Below, one piece after another: positions 54,316 to 62,572 of a stretch of 64,000 bases of DNA. Within the stretch, counting starts at the first letter, position 1; the number at the start of each line of letters is the position of its first letter. The position numbers and the translations under genes are program-made. The stretch is from Burkholderia sp. L27(2015) (GTDB lineage Bacteria; Pseudomonadota; Gammaproteobacteria; Burkholderiales; Burkholderiaceae), in contig NZ_LMUX01000021.1 of assembly GCF_009765705.1 (NCBI RefSeq), positions 694,302-758,301 of the forward strand, given 5' to 3'. The notes beneath the pieces were generated by a model, which was given only the letters and a program-made list of their open reading frames with translations, did not search any database and was not told the origin of the DNA.

Positions 54316-54687
54316 ATGAGAATCGAAATTCAGGCTTCCGGACTCAATCTTACAACCGCGGAAACCATCGCCTTTCGCGAACATGCCCGGCGTCGTATCC
54401 AGGTCGCGTTCGAGCGCATCCATTACCGGGTGACCAGCGTCGGCGTGTACCTCAAGGACATCAACGGTCCACGCGGCGGCGACGACAAACGCTGCGTATT
54501 GCGAGTCGAGGTCAGCGGCGCACCGACCGCGGTCGTGCGCGGACGCAACGGCGATCTCGTCGCGCTGGTGGACCGCCTCGCGCAAACCGCGGCACGCTCC
54601 GTCTTGAACCGAATCAAGCGCACTCCAGACAAAGCGACACTGCGTGGCATGCATGCGAGCACTAACGCACCGGCTTCGACGGAATGA
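54316..54687 (+). CDS. HPF/RaiA family ribosome-associated protein
   Basis: A 123-residue protein with the S30AE fold: MRIEIQASGLNLTTAETIAFREHARRRIQ at the start, a beta-strand region with VTSVGVYLKDINGPRGG, and GRNGDLVALVDRLAQTAARSVL near the end. It lacks the long C-terminal domain, so it is a short HPF/YfiA-like member that could bind stalled ribosomes. Strong ribosome binding site (GGAGACATTCATC). Unusually, its stop overlaps the start of a histidine kinase gene (ATGA, 54684-54687). Confidence 0.85.
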   Translation: MRIEIQASGLNLTTAETIAFREHARRRIQVAFERIHYRVTSVGVYLKDINGPRGGDDKRCVLRVEVSGAPTAVVRGRNGDLVALVDRLAQTAARSVLNRIKRTPDKATLRGMHASTNAPASTE

Positions 54688-56006
54688 GCAAAATGTTCGG
54701 CGCGACGTCGTTACATCGGCGTCTCAGTATCGCCGTTGCGGTTCTCGCGGCATTCGTGGGCGTGCTCGGAGCGTTCGGCACGTTTCTCGTTGTGAGCAGC
54801 CTGGCGACGGAATTCGATTCGAGCCTGCGCGATGTCGCAGCGCACGTGAGGTCTGGTGCGCTCGACGGCACGGCGCCGCGTACGGCGGCTGCGCGCCGGC
54901 CGGAGGATCTGGTCGTGCAGATCTGGAGCGCTGCGGATGGAGTACGCCCAAGCAAATTGAGTGATCCGAACGTGATCTTGCCGAAAGGGGCGCCCGGGTT
55001 CTCTTCCGTGAGTTTCGAGGGCGAGCGGTGGGATGTCTTCGCGCTACAGGCAGCCAACGAATATATCCAGATCGCCGAATTACGCAGTGTGCGCACCCGC
55101 AACGCGATTCGGGTCGCCTTCTGGACCTTGCTGCCCGTACTCGCACTGCTGCCGCTGCTCGTGTTGACGATCGTGATTACGGTGCGCATGTCGCTGCGGC
55201 CGCTCGACCGTATCGGGCGACGTACCGCCCAAATCGATCTGAACAATCTGCAAGCGCTCGATGCCAAAGCGGCGCCCGATGAACTTCGGCCCTTCCTCGA
55301 CTCCATCAACCGGATGATCGAGCGGCTGTCGGTATTGGTCAATGCGGAGCGGCAGTTCATCGCCAACGCCGCGCACGAGTTGCGTTCACCCCTATCGGCC
55401 ATGCAACTGCAAATGGACAACCTGCGCAATGCGCCGGTGGCCGAGCGCGAGGAACGGCTCGATGCGTTGCAGCGCGGTATCTGGCGCACGTCTTCGCTGG
55501 TCTCGCAACTACTCGGCCTCGCGCGTGCGGAGATTGGCGGGACGATGAAATCGCTGGGCGATGTGCCCTTGCCCCAGCTCGTTTCGGACGTTATAGCCGA
55601 CCTGCTGCCGCTCGCGGCCGACCGCGGCGTCGATGTCGGCGTACTCGTGCTGGATAAGGTTTCGGTGCGCGCGGTCGAAGCCGATTTACGCGTCATGACC
55701 AAGAACCTTGTCGACAACGCGATCCGCTATGCCGGCACCGACGCGCGCGTCGACGTCAGCGTTTATCAGCGACCGGGTAAGGTGCTGATCGAGGTGATGG
55801 ATAACGGCCCCGGCATTACGAACGCCGACCTGGAGCATGTATTCGAGCGGTTCTTTCGTGCCGGCGTGTCGGATGAGCAAGGTAGCGGTCTCGGCTTGTC
55901 GATTTCGCAGGCGCTCGCCGCCAACTACGGTGGTCGCGTCGTGCTGTCCAAACGTGCAGACGGCGTATCGGGCGTTGTCGCGACCATCGAATTACCGTTG
56001 AAGTAG
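54684..56006 (+). CDS. Two-component sensor histidine kinase
   Basis: A 440-residue membrane kinase: helix 1 (about 15-38), periplasmic part (about 40-140), helix 2 (about 145-168), HAMP region, then phospho-acceptor H231 in NAAHELRSPLSAM, N-box NLVDNAIRYA, G-boxes DNGPGI and GSGLGLSI. Similar to QseC/PmrB-type sensors. It is coupled to the HPF gene upstream and followed 60 bp later by its response regulator. Stimulus unknown. Confidence 0.9.
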   Translation: MSKMFGATSLHRRLSIAVAVLAAFVGVLGAFGTFLVVSSLATEFDSSLRDVAAHVRSGALDGTAPRTAAARRPEDLVVQIWSAADGVRPSKLSDPNVILPKGAPGFSSVSFEGERWDVFALQAANEYIQIAELRSVRTRNAIRVAFWTLLPVLALLPLLVLTIVITVRMSLRPLDRIGRRTAQIDLNNLQALDAKAAPDELRPFLDSINRMIERLSVLVNAERQFIANAAHELRSPLSAMQLQMDNLRNAPVAEREERLDALQRGIWRTSSLVSQLLGLARAEIGGTMKSLGDVPLPQLVSDVIADLLPLAADRGVDVGVLVLDKVSVRAVEADLRVMTKNLVDNAIRYAGTDARVDVSVYQRPGKVLIEVMDNGPGITNADLEHVFERFFRAGVSDEQGSGLGLSISQALAANYGGRVVLSKRADGVSGVVATIELPLK

Positions 56007-56066
56007 AATCGAAGCCGTAGCTATGATGACATTCATGAGGGTGACGAGCGTCGCCATGAGGTCGCT

Positions 56067-56762
56067 ATGAGAATCCTGCTGATCGAAGACGACATCCAGA
56101 TTGGGCAAAGCCTGATGCGTGCGCTCAAGGATGCTTCGTGCAGCGTTGACTGGGTTCGCACCGGGGACCTTGGCCGCCGCGCCATCGAAGACGGTTCCTA
56201 CACGACGATCCTGCTCGATCTCGGCCTGCCAGGGATCAGCGGGCTGGATCTACTGCGCGGCCTGCGCAGCGCCAACAATGCCACGCCTGTACTGATCATC
56301 ACCGCTCGCGACGATGTCGATACCCGTGTCGCGGGCCTCGATATTGGCGCCGACGACTATCTGGTCAAGCCATTCGACAGCAAGGAATTGATGGCCCGAA
56401 TCCGAGCAGTCGTACGGCGCCGCTCTGGCTTTGCCTCGGCAACCATGGGCAACGAGCACCTGACGCTGAACATCAATGCACGCCAGCTCACCTTCGACGG
56501 GCACACGGAGGTCCTTTCCGCTCGCGAATATGCGTTACTGCTGGCCTTGCTGGAACGGCCGGGGGCCATTCTTTCGCGCCAGCAAATCGAGGAGCGGTTG
56601 TACGGATGGGGCGAAGAAGTCGAGAGCAACGCGGTGGACGTCGTGATCTACAGCGTACGCAAGAAATTCGGCAACGCCGTGATCCGCAATGTCCGCGGCC
56701 TGGGTTGGGCCTCTTCTTCAAGCGCTAAAGCAAGCTCGAAAGGCGGCGCTTCCGAGTCTTGA
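56067..56762 (+). CDS. OmpR/PhoB-family response regulator
   Basis: A 231-residue regulator: receiver with acidic pocket EDD (7-9), phosphoacceptor D51 (LLDLGLPG), switch Thr in LIITARDD and K101 (DDYLVKPF), then a winged helix (about 125-220, with EYALLLALLERPGAILSRQQIEERLYGW and NAVDVVIYSVRKKFG). Partner of the adjacent kinase; QseB-like. Its last 38 bp overlap the 3' end of the convergent terC gene. C-terminus is Ser/Lys-rich. Confidence 0.92.
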   Translation: MRILLIEDDIQIGQSLMRALKDASCSVDWVRTGDLGRRAIEDGSYTTILLDLGLPGISGLDLLRGLRSANNATPVLIITARDDVDTRVAGLDIGADDYLVKPFDSKELMARIRAVVRRRSGFASATMGNEHLTLNINARQLTFDGHTEVLSAREYALLLALLERPGAILSRQQIEERLYGWGEEVESNAVDVVIYSVRKKFGNAVIRNVRGLGWASSSSAKASSKGGASES

Positions 56763-57714
56763 ACATCGACACCGCGATTCCACCCAACAGCAGCGCACCG
56801 GTCACGGACAAGCTGACCGAGGCCGGGATCTTGCCGACGATGCCAACCAGGAAGATCTTCGAGCCGATAAAGACGAGCACGAGCGCCAGCGCATATTTCA
56901 GGTACGCGAATCGATGCGCGACTGCGGCCAGTGCGAAGAATAGCGCGCGCAAACCGAGTACCGCGAAGATATTGCTGGTGTAGACGATGAACGGATCCCG
57001 CGTGATCGAAAAGACGGCCGGCACCGAGTCCACGGCAAAGATCAGGTCCGCGAACTCGATCAGCAGCAATGCGAGTAAGAGTGGCGTGACCCAGGTTGCC
57101 ATTTTCCCTGTCGCCGGGTCCACGCGGCGCACGATGAACGCGTTGCCTTGCAGCGTGGGCGTAATTCTCATCACGCGCCGCAGCAGTCGTAGCAGCGGGT
57201 TCTTGTCGAAATCGCGTGCATGCTCACGCATGAACAGCATCTTGACGCCGGTCGCGGCTAGGAAGAAGCCGAACACGTAAAGGATCCAGTCCGCCTGCGA
57301 TACCACGGCGGTGCCGAGGCTTACCATCAGCGCGCGCAAGATCAGCACGCCGACGATGCCCCAGAAGAGCACGCGGTGCTGGTATTGGCGCGGGATCGCG
57401 AGATACCCGAAAATCGCAGCGATGACGAATACGTTGTCGAGCGACAGGGACTTTTCGATGACGAAACCCGTGAAGAATTCAGTCGCGGGCGTGGCGCCCA
57501 GTTGCCACCAGAGGAAGCCGCCGAATAGCGACGCGACACCGATGTAGAGCAACGAAAGCAAGAGGCTTTCGCGCACGCCGATGTCGCGGTCCGTGCCGTG
57601 GAGTATTCCCAGGTCAAAGCCCAGCAAGGCGATTACGATGGCGCCGAACACGCACCATAGCCATACCGGTTGTCCGATAAAACCCGCTTGTAGTATGGCG
57701 ACCATCGTATCCAC
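56725..57714 (-). CDS. terC: TerC family membrane protein (Alx-like)
   Basis: A 329-residue inner membrane protein with about nine helices and the two family motifs that hold conserved Asp residues: KSLSLDNVFVIAAIFGYLAIP and IEFADLIFAVDSVPAVFSITRDPFIVYTSN. TerC proteins are tied to tellurite resistance; Alx-like members move manganese or help metallate exported enzymes. Start is GTG 57714 with GGGGAGG five bases upstream. No yybP-ykoY riboswitch precedes it; instead it follows a TerB-like gene by 50 bp. Confidence 0.9.
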   Translation of the reverse strand: MDTMVAILQAGFIGQPVWLWCVFGAIVIALLGFDLGILHGTDRDIGVRESLLLSLLYIGVASLFGGFLWWQLGATPATEFFTGFVIEKSLSLDNVFVIAAIFGYLAIPRQYQHRVLFWGIVGVLILRALMVSLGTAVVSQADWILYVFGFFLAATGVKMLFMREHARDFDKNPLLRLLRRVMRITPTLQGNAFIVRRVDPATGKMATWVTPLLLALLLIEFADLIFAVDSVPAVFSITRDPFIVYTSNIFAVLGLRALFFALAAVAHRFAYLKYALALVLVFIGSKIFLVGIVGKIPASVSLSVTGALLLGGIAVSMFKTRKRRLSSLL

Positions 57715-57730
57715 ATCATCCTCCCCGGAC

Positions 57731-57752
57731 GAGACTCACATTTTAGAGTCTC
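57731..57752. repeat. Hairpin between the terB-like gene and terC
   Basis: GAGACTC (57731-57737), 8-base loop, GAGTCTC (57746-57752): perfect 7-bp stem just before terC on the minus strand, without a T-tract. It may attenuate or stabilise the terC part of the transcript. Confidence 0.45.
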
Positions 57753-57764
57753 TTAACGTGCGGA

Positions 57765-58205
57765 CTATCTGCAGGTCGTGGGCACCGCGACTTGGCGCGA
57801 GTGAGCGGGAGCGATACCCGCCGGCAACTGCCATGCATGGGACAACGCAAGCAGAAAAGCTGATTCACCGGCCGAAACGTGATTGTCGGCATGCACCGCG
57901 GTCTGGCACAGGCTCATCACTTCGGAGCGCAAGCGAGCATCCGCCAGCTCACTGATGACGTGCCGCATGATTTCCGAATTGGGCCGGCAAGTGTCGCCCC
58001 AGTTCAGGTGAGGTGTCACCATCAAGTCCTCGCAGAGTTCGCGGATGACCTTTTCAAATTCGTCCGCGCTCATGCCGAGCCGCTGGGATAATTGGAGCCG
58101 CTCGAGTGCGACGATCTCTTCACATCCGAGATGGCCGTCCGCGAGCAGCGAGATGGCGACGATCCGGGCTGCTGCATGGGGGCTGTTGTGTTTGTAGGTG
58201 CGCAT
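57765..58205 (-). CDS. TerB-like domain protein
   Basis: A 146-residue soluble protein resembling TerB-type helical domains: AARIVAISLLADGHLGCEEIVALERLQL and CQTAVHADNHVSAGESAFLLALSHAW show the paired acidic D/H-G...E helices that bind metal in TerB. TerB works with TerC in tellurite resistance, and terC follows directly on the same strand, which supports a shared function in metal or envelope stress. Confidence 0.75.
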   Translation of the reverse strand: MRTYKHNSPHAAARIVAISLLADGHLGCEEIVALERLQLSQRLGMSADEFEKVIRELCEDLMVTPHLNWGDTCRPNSEIMRHVISELADARLRSEVMSLCQTAVHADNHVSAGESAFLLALSHAWQLPAGIAPAHSRQVAVPTTCR

Positions 58206-58253
58206 AGTGCTTATCCTTGGTTACCGAGGGCGATGGTGGAGCAAGCCTGCGTA

Positions 58254-58394
58254 TCAATATCCTTGGCGCTCGAGCGTATGCATCCGCAATTCGAGGTCGG
58301 TCAGGTCGGTTGCCTGGGCCAGGTACGTTTCAACGCGACGTTGGTAGGCGCGTTCGAAAAGGTTGCTCAGATTCATAAGGACGTATGCAAACAT
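58254..58394 (-). CDS. DUF3563 small protein
   Basis: A 46-residue protein (MFAYVLMNLSNLFERAYQRR to LERQGY). The helical start, ER-x-QRR and DLTDLELRMHTLER pattern identify DUF3563, a short Burkholderiaceae family of unknown function. A GGAG ribosome binding site lies 7-8 bases before ATG 58394; the in-frame ATG at 58406 contains that ribosome binding site and is therefore unlikely. It precedes the TerB-like gene by 48 bp on the same strand. Confidence 0.8.
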   Translation of the reverse strand: MFAYVLMNLSNLFERAYQRRVETYLAQATDLTDLELRMHTLERQGY

Positions 58395-58577
58395 GATGTT
58401 CTCCATTTACTTAGGGTCGCTGGTTGCGTGCGGGCGGTTAAGCCATTTACACGCGGCGACGGACCATTGGGTTTTAGGAGTGACACCGCGCTGTAGGCTA
58501 CGTGCGCTGCTCTCCATGACCTCAATAGTAGAGACGGAAAATGAGCGGAGAATGAGGACGGTGATCGCCCACGCACT

Positions 58578-60323
58578 TTAACGGCCCGTGTAAGCGACGC
58601 GCCATATCGTGCCGTTGCCATCCTCGGTGACCAGCAATGCGCCGTCGTGGGCAACCGTTACGCCCACGGGTCGACCCCAGACGCTGCTTTCGTTCGCTAC
58701 GAAGCCGGTGAGAAAATCGTCGTACTCGCCCGTCGGCACGCCGTGGTTGACACGTACGCGCACGACCTTATAGCGGGTGCGCGTACTGCGATTCCATGAG
58801 CCGTGGAAGGCCGCGAAAATGTCGCCGCGATACTCGGCGGGAAATGCTGCCACGCCGGTCGTCGCGGTATAGAAGCTCATCTGCAGCGACGCCGAGTGCG
58901 ACTGTAGTAACACGTCGGGCACGATGGCCTGGCCCGCCAGATCGGGGCGCTCGCCGGCATGGCGAGGGTCTTCGTGGTTGCCCAGGTAATACCAGGGCCA
59001 GCCGTAGAAGCCGCTTTCTTTCACGCGGGTGATGTAGTCTGGTACCAGATTGTCGCCGAGGTCGTCGCGTTCGTTCGTCGAAGTCCACAGCTCGCCCGTG
59101 GTCGGATCCACTGCGATCCCTACGCCGTTGCGGATGCCGGTCGCGAAGGTGCGCAGCGGCGCATGGCCTTCGGGGTCGGTCACGCGAATATCGGCTCGGC
59201 CGGTTTCGGCGTCCCACGCAGCACCGCGCCCGTGCTCGACTTCCCAACGCGATACGTCATCGCGGTCTTTCTTGCTCATGTTCTCGGCAACATTCGACGC
59301 GGAACCGACCGAGATAAACATGCGCTTGCCGTCGAGGGAAAAGGCGACATCGCGCGTGCTATGACCGCCTTCGCTTTGCGTCAAGCGCGGTACGATGACC
59401 TCGGGACGCCCCTGCGCCTTGAGGTCTCCGCCACGATAGGCGTAGCGAACGATCGAGTTATTGTTCGCCACGTAAATCCATTTCGGATTGTCGCCCGGTG
59501 GATAGAAGGCGATACCGAAAGGCCGGTCGAGGCCGTCGGCAAAAATCCGATTTTCGGCGGGCGTATCGGCGCCGTCGGCGGCGCGCAATATCCGTATGCG
59601 ATCTGCGGCTGTCTCCGCGACGAAAATATCTCCGTTCGGCGCCACGCGCAGCAAACGCGGATTCGACAGACCTGTCGCGAACAGCCGGACCGTAAATCCG
59701 GGAGGAACCGACAACGTGGCACCTGCCGGTTGTTTCACCACGCGCGGCCCGTTTCCGGACGAAGACGTGCTGTAGGGCGCGGGTAAATCCGCCGTAGTGA
59801 GGTGATGCGCCACGCCGGGGGCTGCTAGCTGCCAGTCGCTGGGATCGGCCTTCGGCGAAGACGTGGGCGGCGGCGCGAGATCGGCGGATGGGGAACCCTG
59901 CGCAGGAAGCTTCAACGCGGCGAGATAGGCGAGCAGATCGCGGCGATCCGCGGTATTGGGAACGGAGACCGGCATCGTGGTGCCGGGAACGGTCGCGGTC
60001 GGATCCGCGAGAAAGCGGTCCAAGGTCGCCGCATCCCAAGTGAAGCCCGACCCGCTCAAGGCGTTCGTGTAGCTGAAGTTGGCGACAGAGCCGGCACGCC
60101 GGCCGAAAATGCCCACGAGGCTGGGGCCTTGTCGCGTGATCGCTGTATTGCCCGGCCCCAGGCTGTCCGCATGACAGATGGCGCAGCTTTGCTGGAAAAG
60201 GGCTTTTCCGCGCCCGATGGTATCGGCCGGCGAATCCTGGGCTGTGGCTTCGCTGCTTGCGCCGAGACTGGCGAGAACGAGGGCTGGAGCTAACGCACGG
60301 GCGAAGGACTGTATGGATAGCAT
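58578..60323 (-). CDS. Cytochrome c fused to PQQ-type (sorbosone) sugar dehydrogenase
   Basis: A 581-residue periplasmic protein. After a signal peptide (...GASSEATA), residues about 35-145 are a cytochrome c domain with CAICH and distal Met region GTTMPVSVP. Residues about 195-580 are a beta-propeller of the L-sorbosone/glucose dehydrogenase type (GLSNPRLLRVAPNGDIFVAETAADRIRI, STRDVAFSLDGKRMFISVGS, GIRNGVGIAVDPTTGELW, GFYGWPWYYLG). The fusion would allow direct electron transfer from PQQ to heme. It follows the LLM oxidoreductase gene by 22 bp. Confidence 0.88.
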   Translation of the reverse strand: MLSIQSFARALAPALVLASLGASSEATAQDSPADTIGRGKALFQQSCAICHADSLGPGNTAITRQGPSLVGIFGRRAGSVANFSYTNALSGSGFTWDAATLDRFLADPTATVPGTTMPVSVPNTADRRDLLAYLAALKLPAQGSPSADLAPPPTSSPKADPSDWQLAAPGVAHHLTTADLPAPYSTSSSGNGPRVVKQPAGATLSVPPGFTVRLFATGLSNPRLLRVAPNGDIFVAETAADRIRILRAADGADTPAENRIFADGLDRPFGIAFYPPGDNPKWIYVANNNSIVRYAYRGGDLKAQGRPEVIVPRLTQSEGGHSTRDVAFSLDGKRMFISVGSASNVAENMSKKDRDDVSRWEVEHGRGAAWDAETGRADIRVTDPEGHAPLRTFATGIRNGVGIAVDPTTGELWTSTNERDDLGDNLVPDYITRVKESGFYGWPWYYLGNHEDPRHAGERPDLAGQAIVPDVLLQSHSASLQMSFYTATTGVAAFPAEYRGDIFAAFHGSWNRSTRTRYKVVRVRVNHGVPTGEYDDFLTGFVANESSVWGRPVGVTVAHDGALLVTEDGNGTIWRVAYTGR

Positions 60324-60345
60324 GGCGTACCTGGTTGCATTCGAG

Positions 60346-61311
60346 TTATGGCGAGTGAAATTCGGGTAGCACTTCCGCCGCCAACTCCTCGATCACTTCA
60401 CGGGGCGGCCGCTCGGAGCTCGGCAGATTAAGCGCGACGTGATGAGTGCCGCTATCGCGCATCTTGCCCAGCAGATCGACCAGGCCGCGCCGTCCGGTCC
60501 GGTAGCCGAGGGAGATTTCTTTCGGTGGCTCATCGGGGTCGGCGCTAAGGTCCAGTCGCATCGCTACGCCGAAAGCGCGGAACGCGCCAGGCGACAGCCG
60601 ATCGACCGCTGCGCGCCAGAGGCTATAACGGCCACGTTGCGCTTCCGGTTCGCGATGGTAAGTCATCCAGCCGACGGAGTTTCGTGCGATCCAGTCGACG
60701 CTCTGTCCGCCGGACCCGACAGCCAGCAAAGGAATCGCGGCAGGCGATCGTGGCAGCAGGAAGAATTCCGGCGCATCGGACGGAATTCGATCGGGGATGA
60801 TGTGTGACTGAGCGCCAACGGCAGCGGCCACGGTCTCCCAATGACTACGGAACAGATCGCGCCGCTGTGCCGAGTCGCGCCCAAATGCGGCATATTCGGC
60901 GGGACGGTCGCCCGAGCCTAGACCAAGAATGAAGCGCTCACGGGACAAGGTGCTCACAGAGACCGCGCCCTTGGCGATATGCAGGGGGTATCTGAGCGTG
61001 AGAACAATCGCGCCGCTAACAAGGGCAATGTGTTCCGTCTGAGAGGCGAGCGCACCGAGTAATACCCACGGATCCAGATGTCCCACCGGATCGGGATAGT
61101 CAACGCTATTGAGCGGGACATCGCGCACCCAGAGCGCACGGTAGCCAAGGGCATCCGCCTTTTTGGCCAGAGTCACTTGTGCACGAAAATCGGCGACGAT
61201 CTGGCCCGTTTCGAGCAATGGCAACGTCAAGCCGATCGAAAGTTTTCCATGTTGGAACAATCGGTCGGTTATCGGATTCCCACTTGTCGAAGTGCTTTCT
61301 GTCGCTGTCAT
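60346..61311 (-). CDS. LLM-class (luciferase-like) flavin oxidoreductase
   Basis: A 321-residue TIM-barrel flavoenzyme: LSIGLTLPLLETGQ, AKKADALGYRALWVRDVPL, HIALVSGAIVLTLRYPLHIAKGAVSVSTLSRERFILGLGSGDRPAEYAAFG are typical. It uses FMN (or F420) for oxygenation or dehydrogenation; substrate unknown. First gene of a two-gene leftward unit with the cytochrome-PQQ dehydrogenase. Confidence 0.85.
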   Translation of the reverse strand: MTATESTSTSGNPITDRLFQHGKLSIGLTLPLLETGQIVADFRAQVTLAKKADALGYRALWVRDVPLNSVDYPDPVGHLDPWVLLGALASQTEHIALVSGAIVLTLRYPLHIAKGAVSVSTLSRERFILGLGSGDRPAEYAAFGRDSAQRRDLFRSHWETVAAAVGAQSHIIPDRIPSDAPEFFLLPRSPAAIPLLAVGSGGQSVDWIARNSVGWMTYHREPEAQRGRYSLWRAAVDRLSPGAFRAFGVAMRLDLSADPDEPPKEISLGYRTGRRGLVDLLGKMRDSGTHHVALNLPSSERPPREVIEELAAEVLPEFHSP

Positions 61312-61460
61312 CGAGCCTCTCGCCGCGCCAGTGTCTTTTGATCTGTCGCGAGGACAGCTGACGCGGACAGAGACATGTCTGGCGATGTTACCACCACGTG
61401 TGCAAAGGCATGTTCAGGCCCCATGCGTAACGGTCGGCCAAGATCGAGCGGGGTAAAGCA

Positions 61461-61481
61461 CCCATAATGCAGCATTACGGG
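61461..61481. promoter_or_regulatory. Probable operator of the toxin-antitoxin operon
   Basis: CCC-A-TAATGC-A-GCATTA-C-GGG: a 21-bp palindrome with one mismatch pair, 58 bp before the antitoxin gene and overlapping the expected -35 region of a TATACT box (61493-61498). Fits autoregulation by the antitoxin. Confidence 0.6.
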
Positions 61482-61539
61482 ATCTCAACTGCTATACTTT
61501 GGTAACTTATCCGAGCGCTCGAAAACAGGAGGTTGCATC

Positions 61540-62154
61540 GTGGCACGTCTGAGTTTTGACCTGGCGCAAGCCGGCGCAGCCGTGAAGGCTGGTGGTGTGC
61601 ATTCGGCAATTGTTCGTGCCGAAAAAGGTGTTTTCTTTGTCGCGCTGGAAACCCGTGAGTCGGGTGTGGTCGATTTAGTCACCAAGAGCGAGCGGACCCC
61701 CCGCGCGTTCCGCGATCCTGGGCAGGCCCTCAAGATCGTGCGGGAGTTGGGCGTGGCCACCGGTCGCTTTGCCCTGGAAGCATGGGATACGCACGCGCCC
61801 AAGACCAAGGCATGGAAGCGCCCGGATACGGCAGCGCAGATGAAGACCACGCACCAGCGGGCCCAGGAGGCGGAAGCATACGACGCATGGTTTCGCGCTG
61901 AGGTGGAACAAGGGGTGCGCGAAGCCGACGACCCGACCATCGAGAAAATTCCCCACGACCGGGCCATGGCGATGCTCACGCAGATGCGTGATGCCGCACG
62001 CGCCAAGTCGGAGCGAGCTGCTGCGACGCCCGCCAAGCGCTCCGCCGCGGCCAAAGTCGCGACCACTCGACAGCGCACTGCAGCCAGCGAGATCGTATCG
62101 CGCAAGCCCGTGACGGCCGCCGCGAAGGTGCCTAAACGGCGAACGGCTAAATGA
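61540..62154 (+). CDS. Antitoxin-like protein with stability-determinant segment and basic tail
   Basis: A 204-residue protein coupled by a 4-bp overlap (ATGA, 62151-62154) to a ParE-like toxin gene. Residues about 113-150 (YDAWFRAEVEQGVREADDP...IPHDRAMAMLTQM) resemble the short antitoxins called stability determinants (YDRWFRxKVxxxLDDPRPxIPHDxVMAEM). Unlike those (about 80 residues), it carries an extra N-terminal domain (1-90) and a Lys/Ala/Thr-rich tail (160-204) resembling histone-H1-like DNA-binding tails. Likely neutralises the toxin and represses the operon. The role of the extra N-terminal part is unknown. Confidence 0.7.
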   Translation: MARLSFDLAQAGAAVKAGGVHSAIVRAEKGVFFVALETRESGVVDLVTKSERTPRAFRDPGQALKIVRELGVATGRFALEAWDTHAPKTKAWKRPDTAAQMKTTHQRAQEAEAYDAWFRAEVEQGVREADDPTIEKIPHDRAMAMLTQMRDAARAKSERAAATPAKRSAAAKVATTRQRTAASEIVSRKPVTAAAKVPKRRTAK

Positions 62155-62462
62155 CGGTTGAGTGGCTGAAAACAGCCTTGCGGCAGTTGGGAAAGCTTTT
62201 GATCGATCTGGAAGACTATGCCGGCAAGCGGTCGGCCGACAGCCTGCAGAGGACGATCGACAAGAAAACCAAACTGCTGGAAACCCAGCCCGAGTTATAT
62301 GTCGCAGGCTTGGTGCCAGACACGCATGGATTGGTTGTAACGCCCAATGTCGTACTGGTCTATCGCATCAAGCCAGCGAAAAATAAGATTCAAATTTTGC
62401 GTGCGCTCAAGCCGCGTATGAAACGACCCGTTCCGAAAAAGAAGGGTAACGACCGGGTATGA
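62151..62462 (+). CDS. ParE/RelE-superfamily toxin-like protein
   Basis: A 103-residue protein: VEWLKTALRQLGKLLIDLEDYAG, LETQPELYVAGLVPDTHGLVV, NVVLVYRIKPAKNKIQILRALKPR follow the ParE pattern (helix, helix, then R-E-L-V ... Y-R-I ... I-L-R). The position equivalent to the usual Arg before ELVV is His-Gly here, a departure from classical ParE. Follows the antitoxin with 4-bp overlap. The Lys-rich tail is unusual. Target (gyrase in known ParE) not shown. Confidence 0.75.
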   Translation: MTVEWLKTALRQLGKLLIDLEDYAGKRSADSLQRTIDKKTKLLETQPELYVAGLVPDTHGLVVTPNVVLVYRIKPAKNKIQILRALKPRMKRPVPKKKGNDRV

Positions 62463-62572
62463 CGCGTCCCTGGTGCGACGCCTGATCGAACATGCCATTG
62501 ATGTCGATCACGCTGCCGAGAATATCCCGCAAACCCAACAAACTCTAAACGTTCGTGTAGCGCTCGCCCCTC

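Noticed and set aside
57715..57764. Possible yybP-ykoY manganese riboswitch before terC
   Set aside because: The space is only 50 bp and holds a single simple hairpin; the conserved riboswitch loops are absent.
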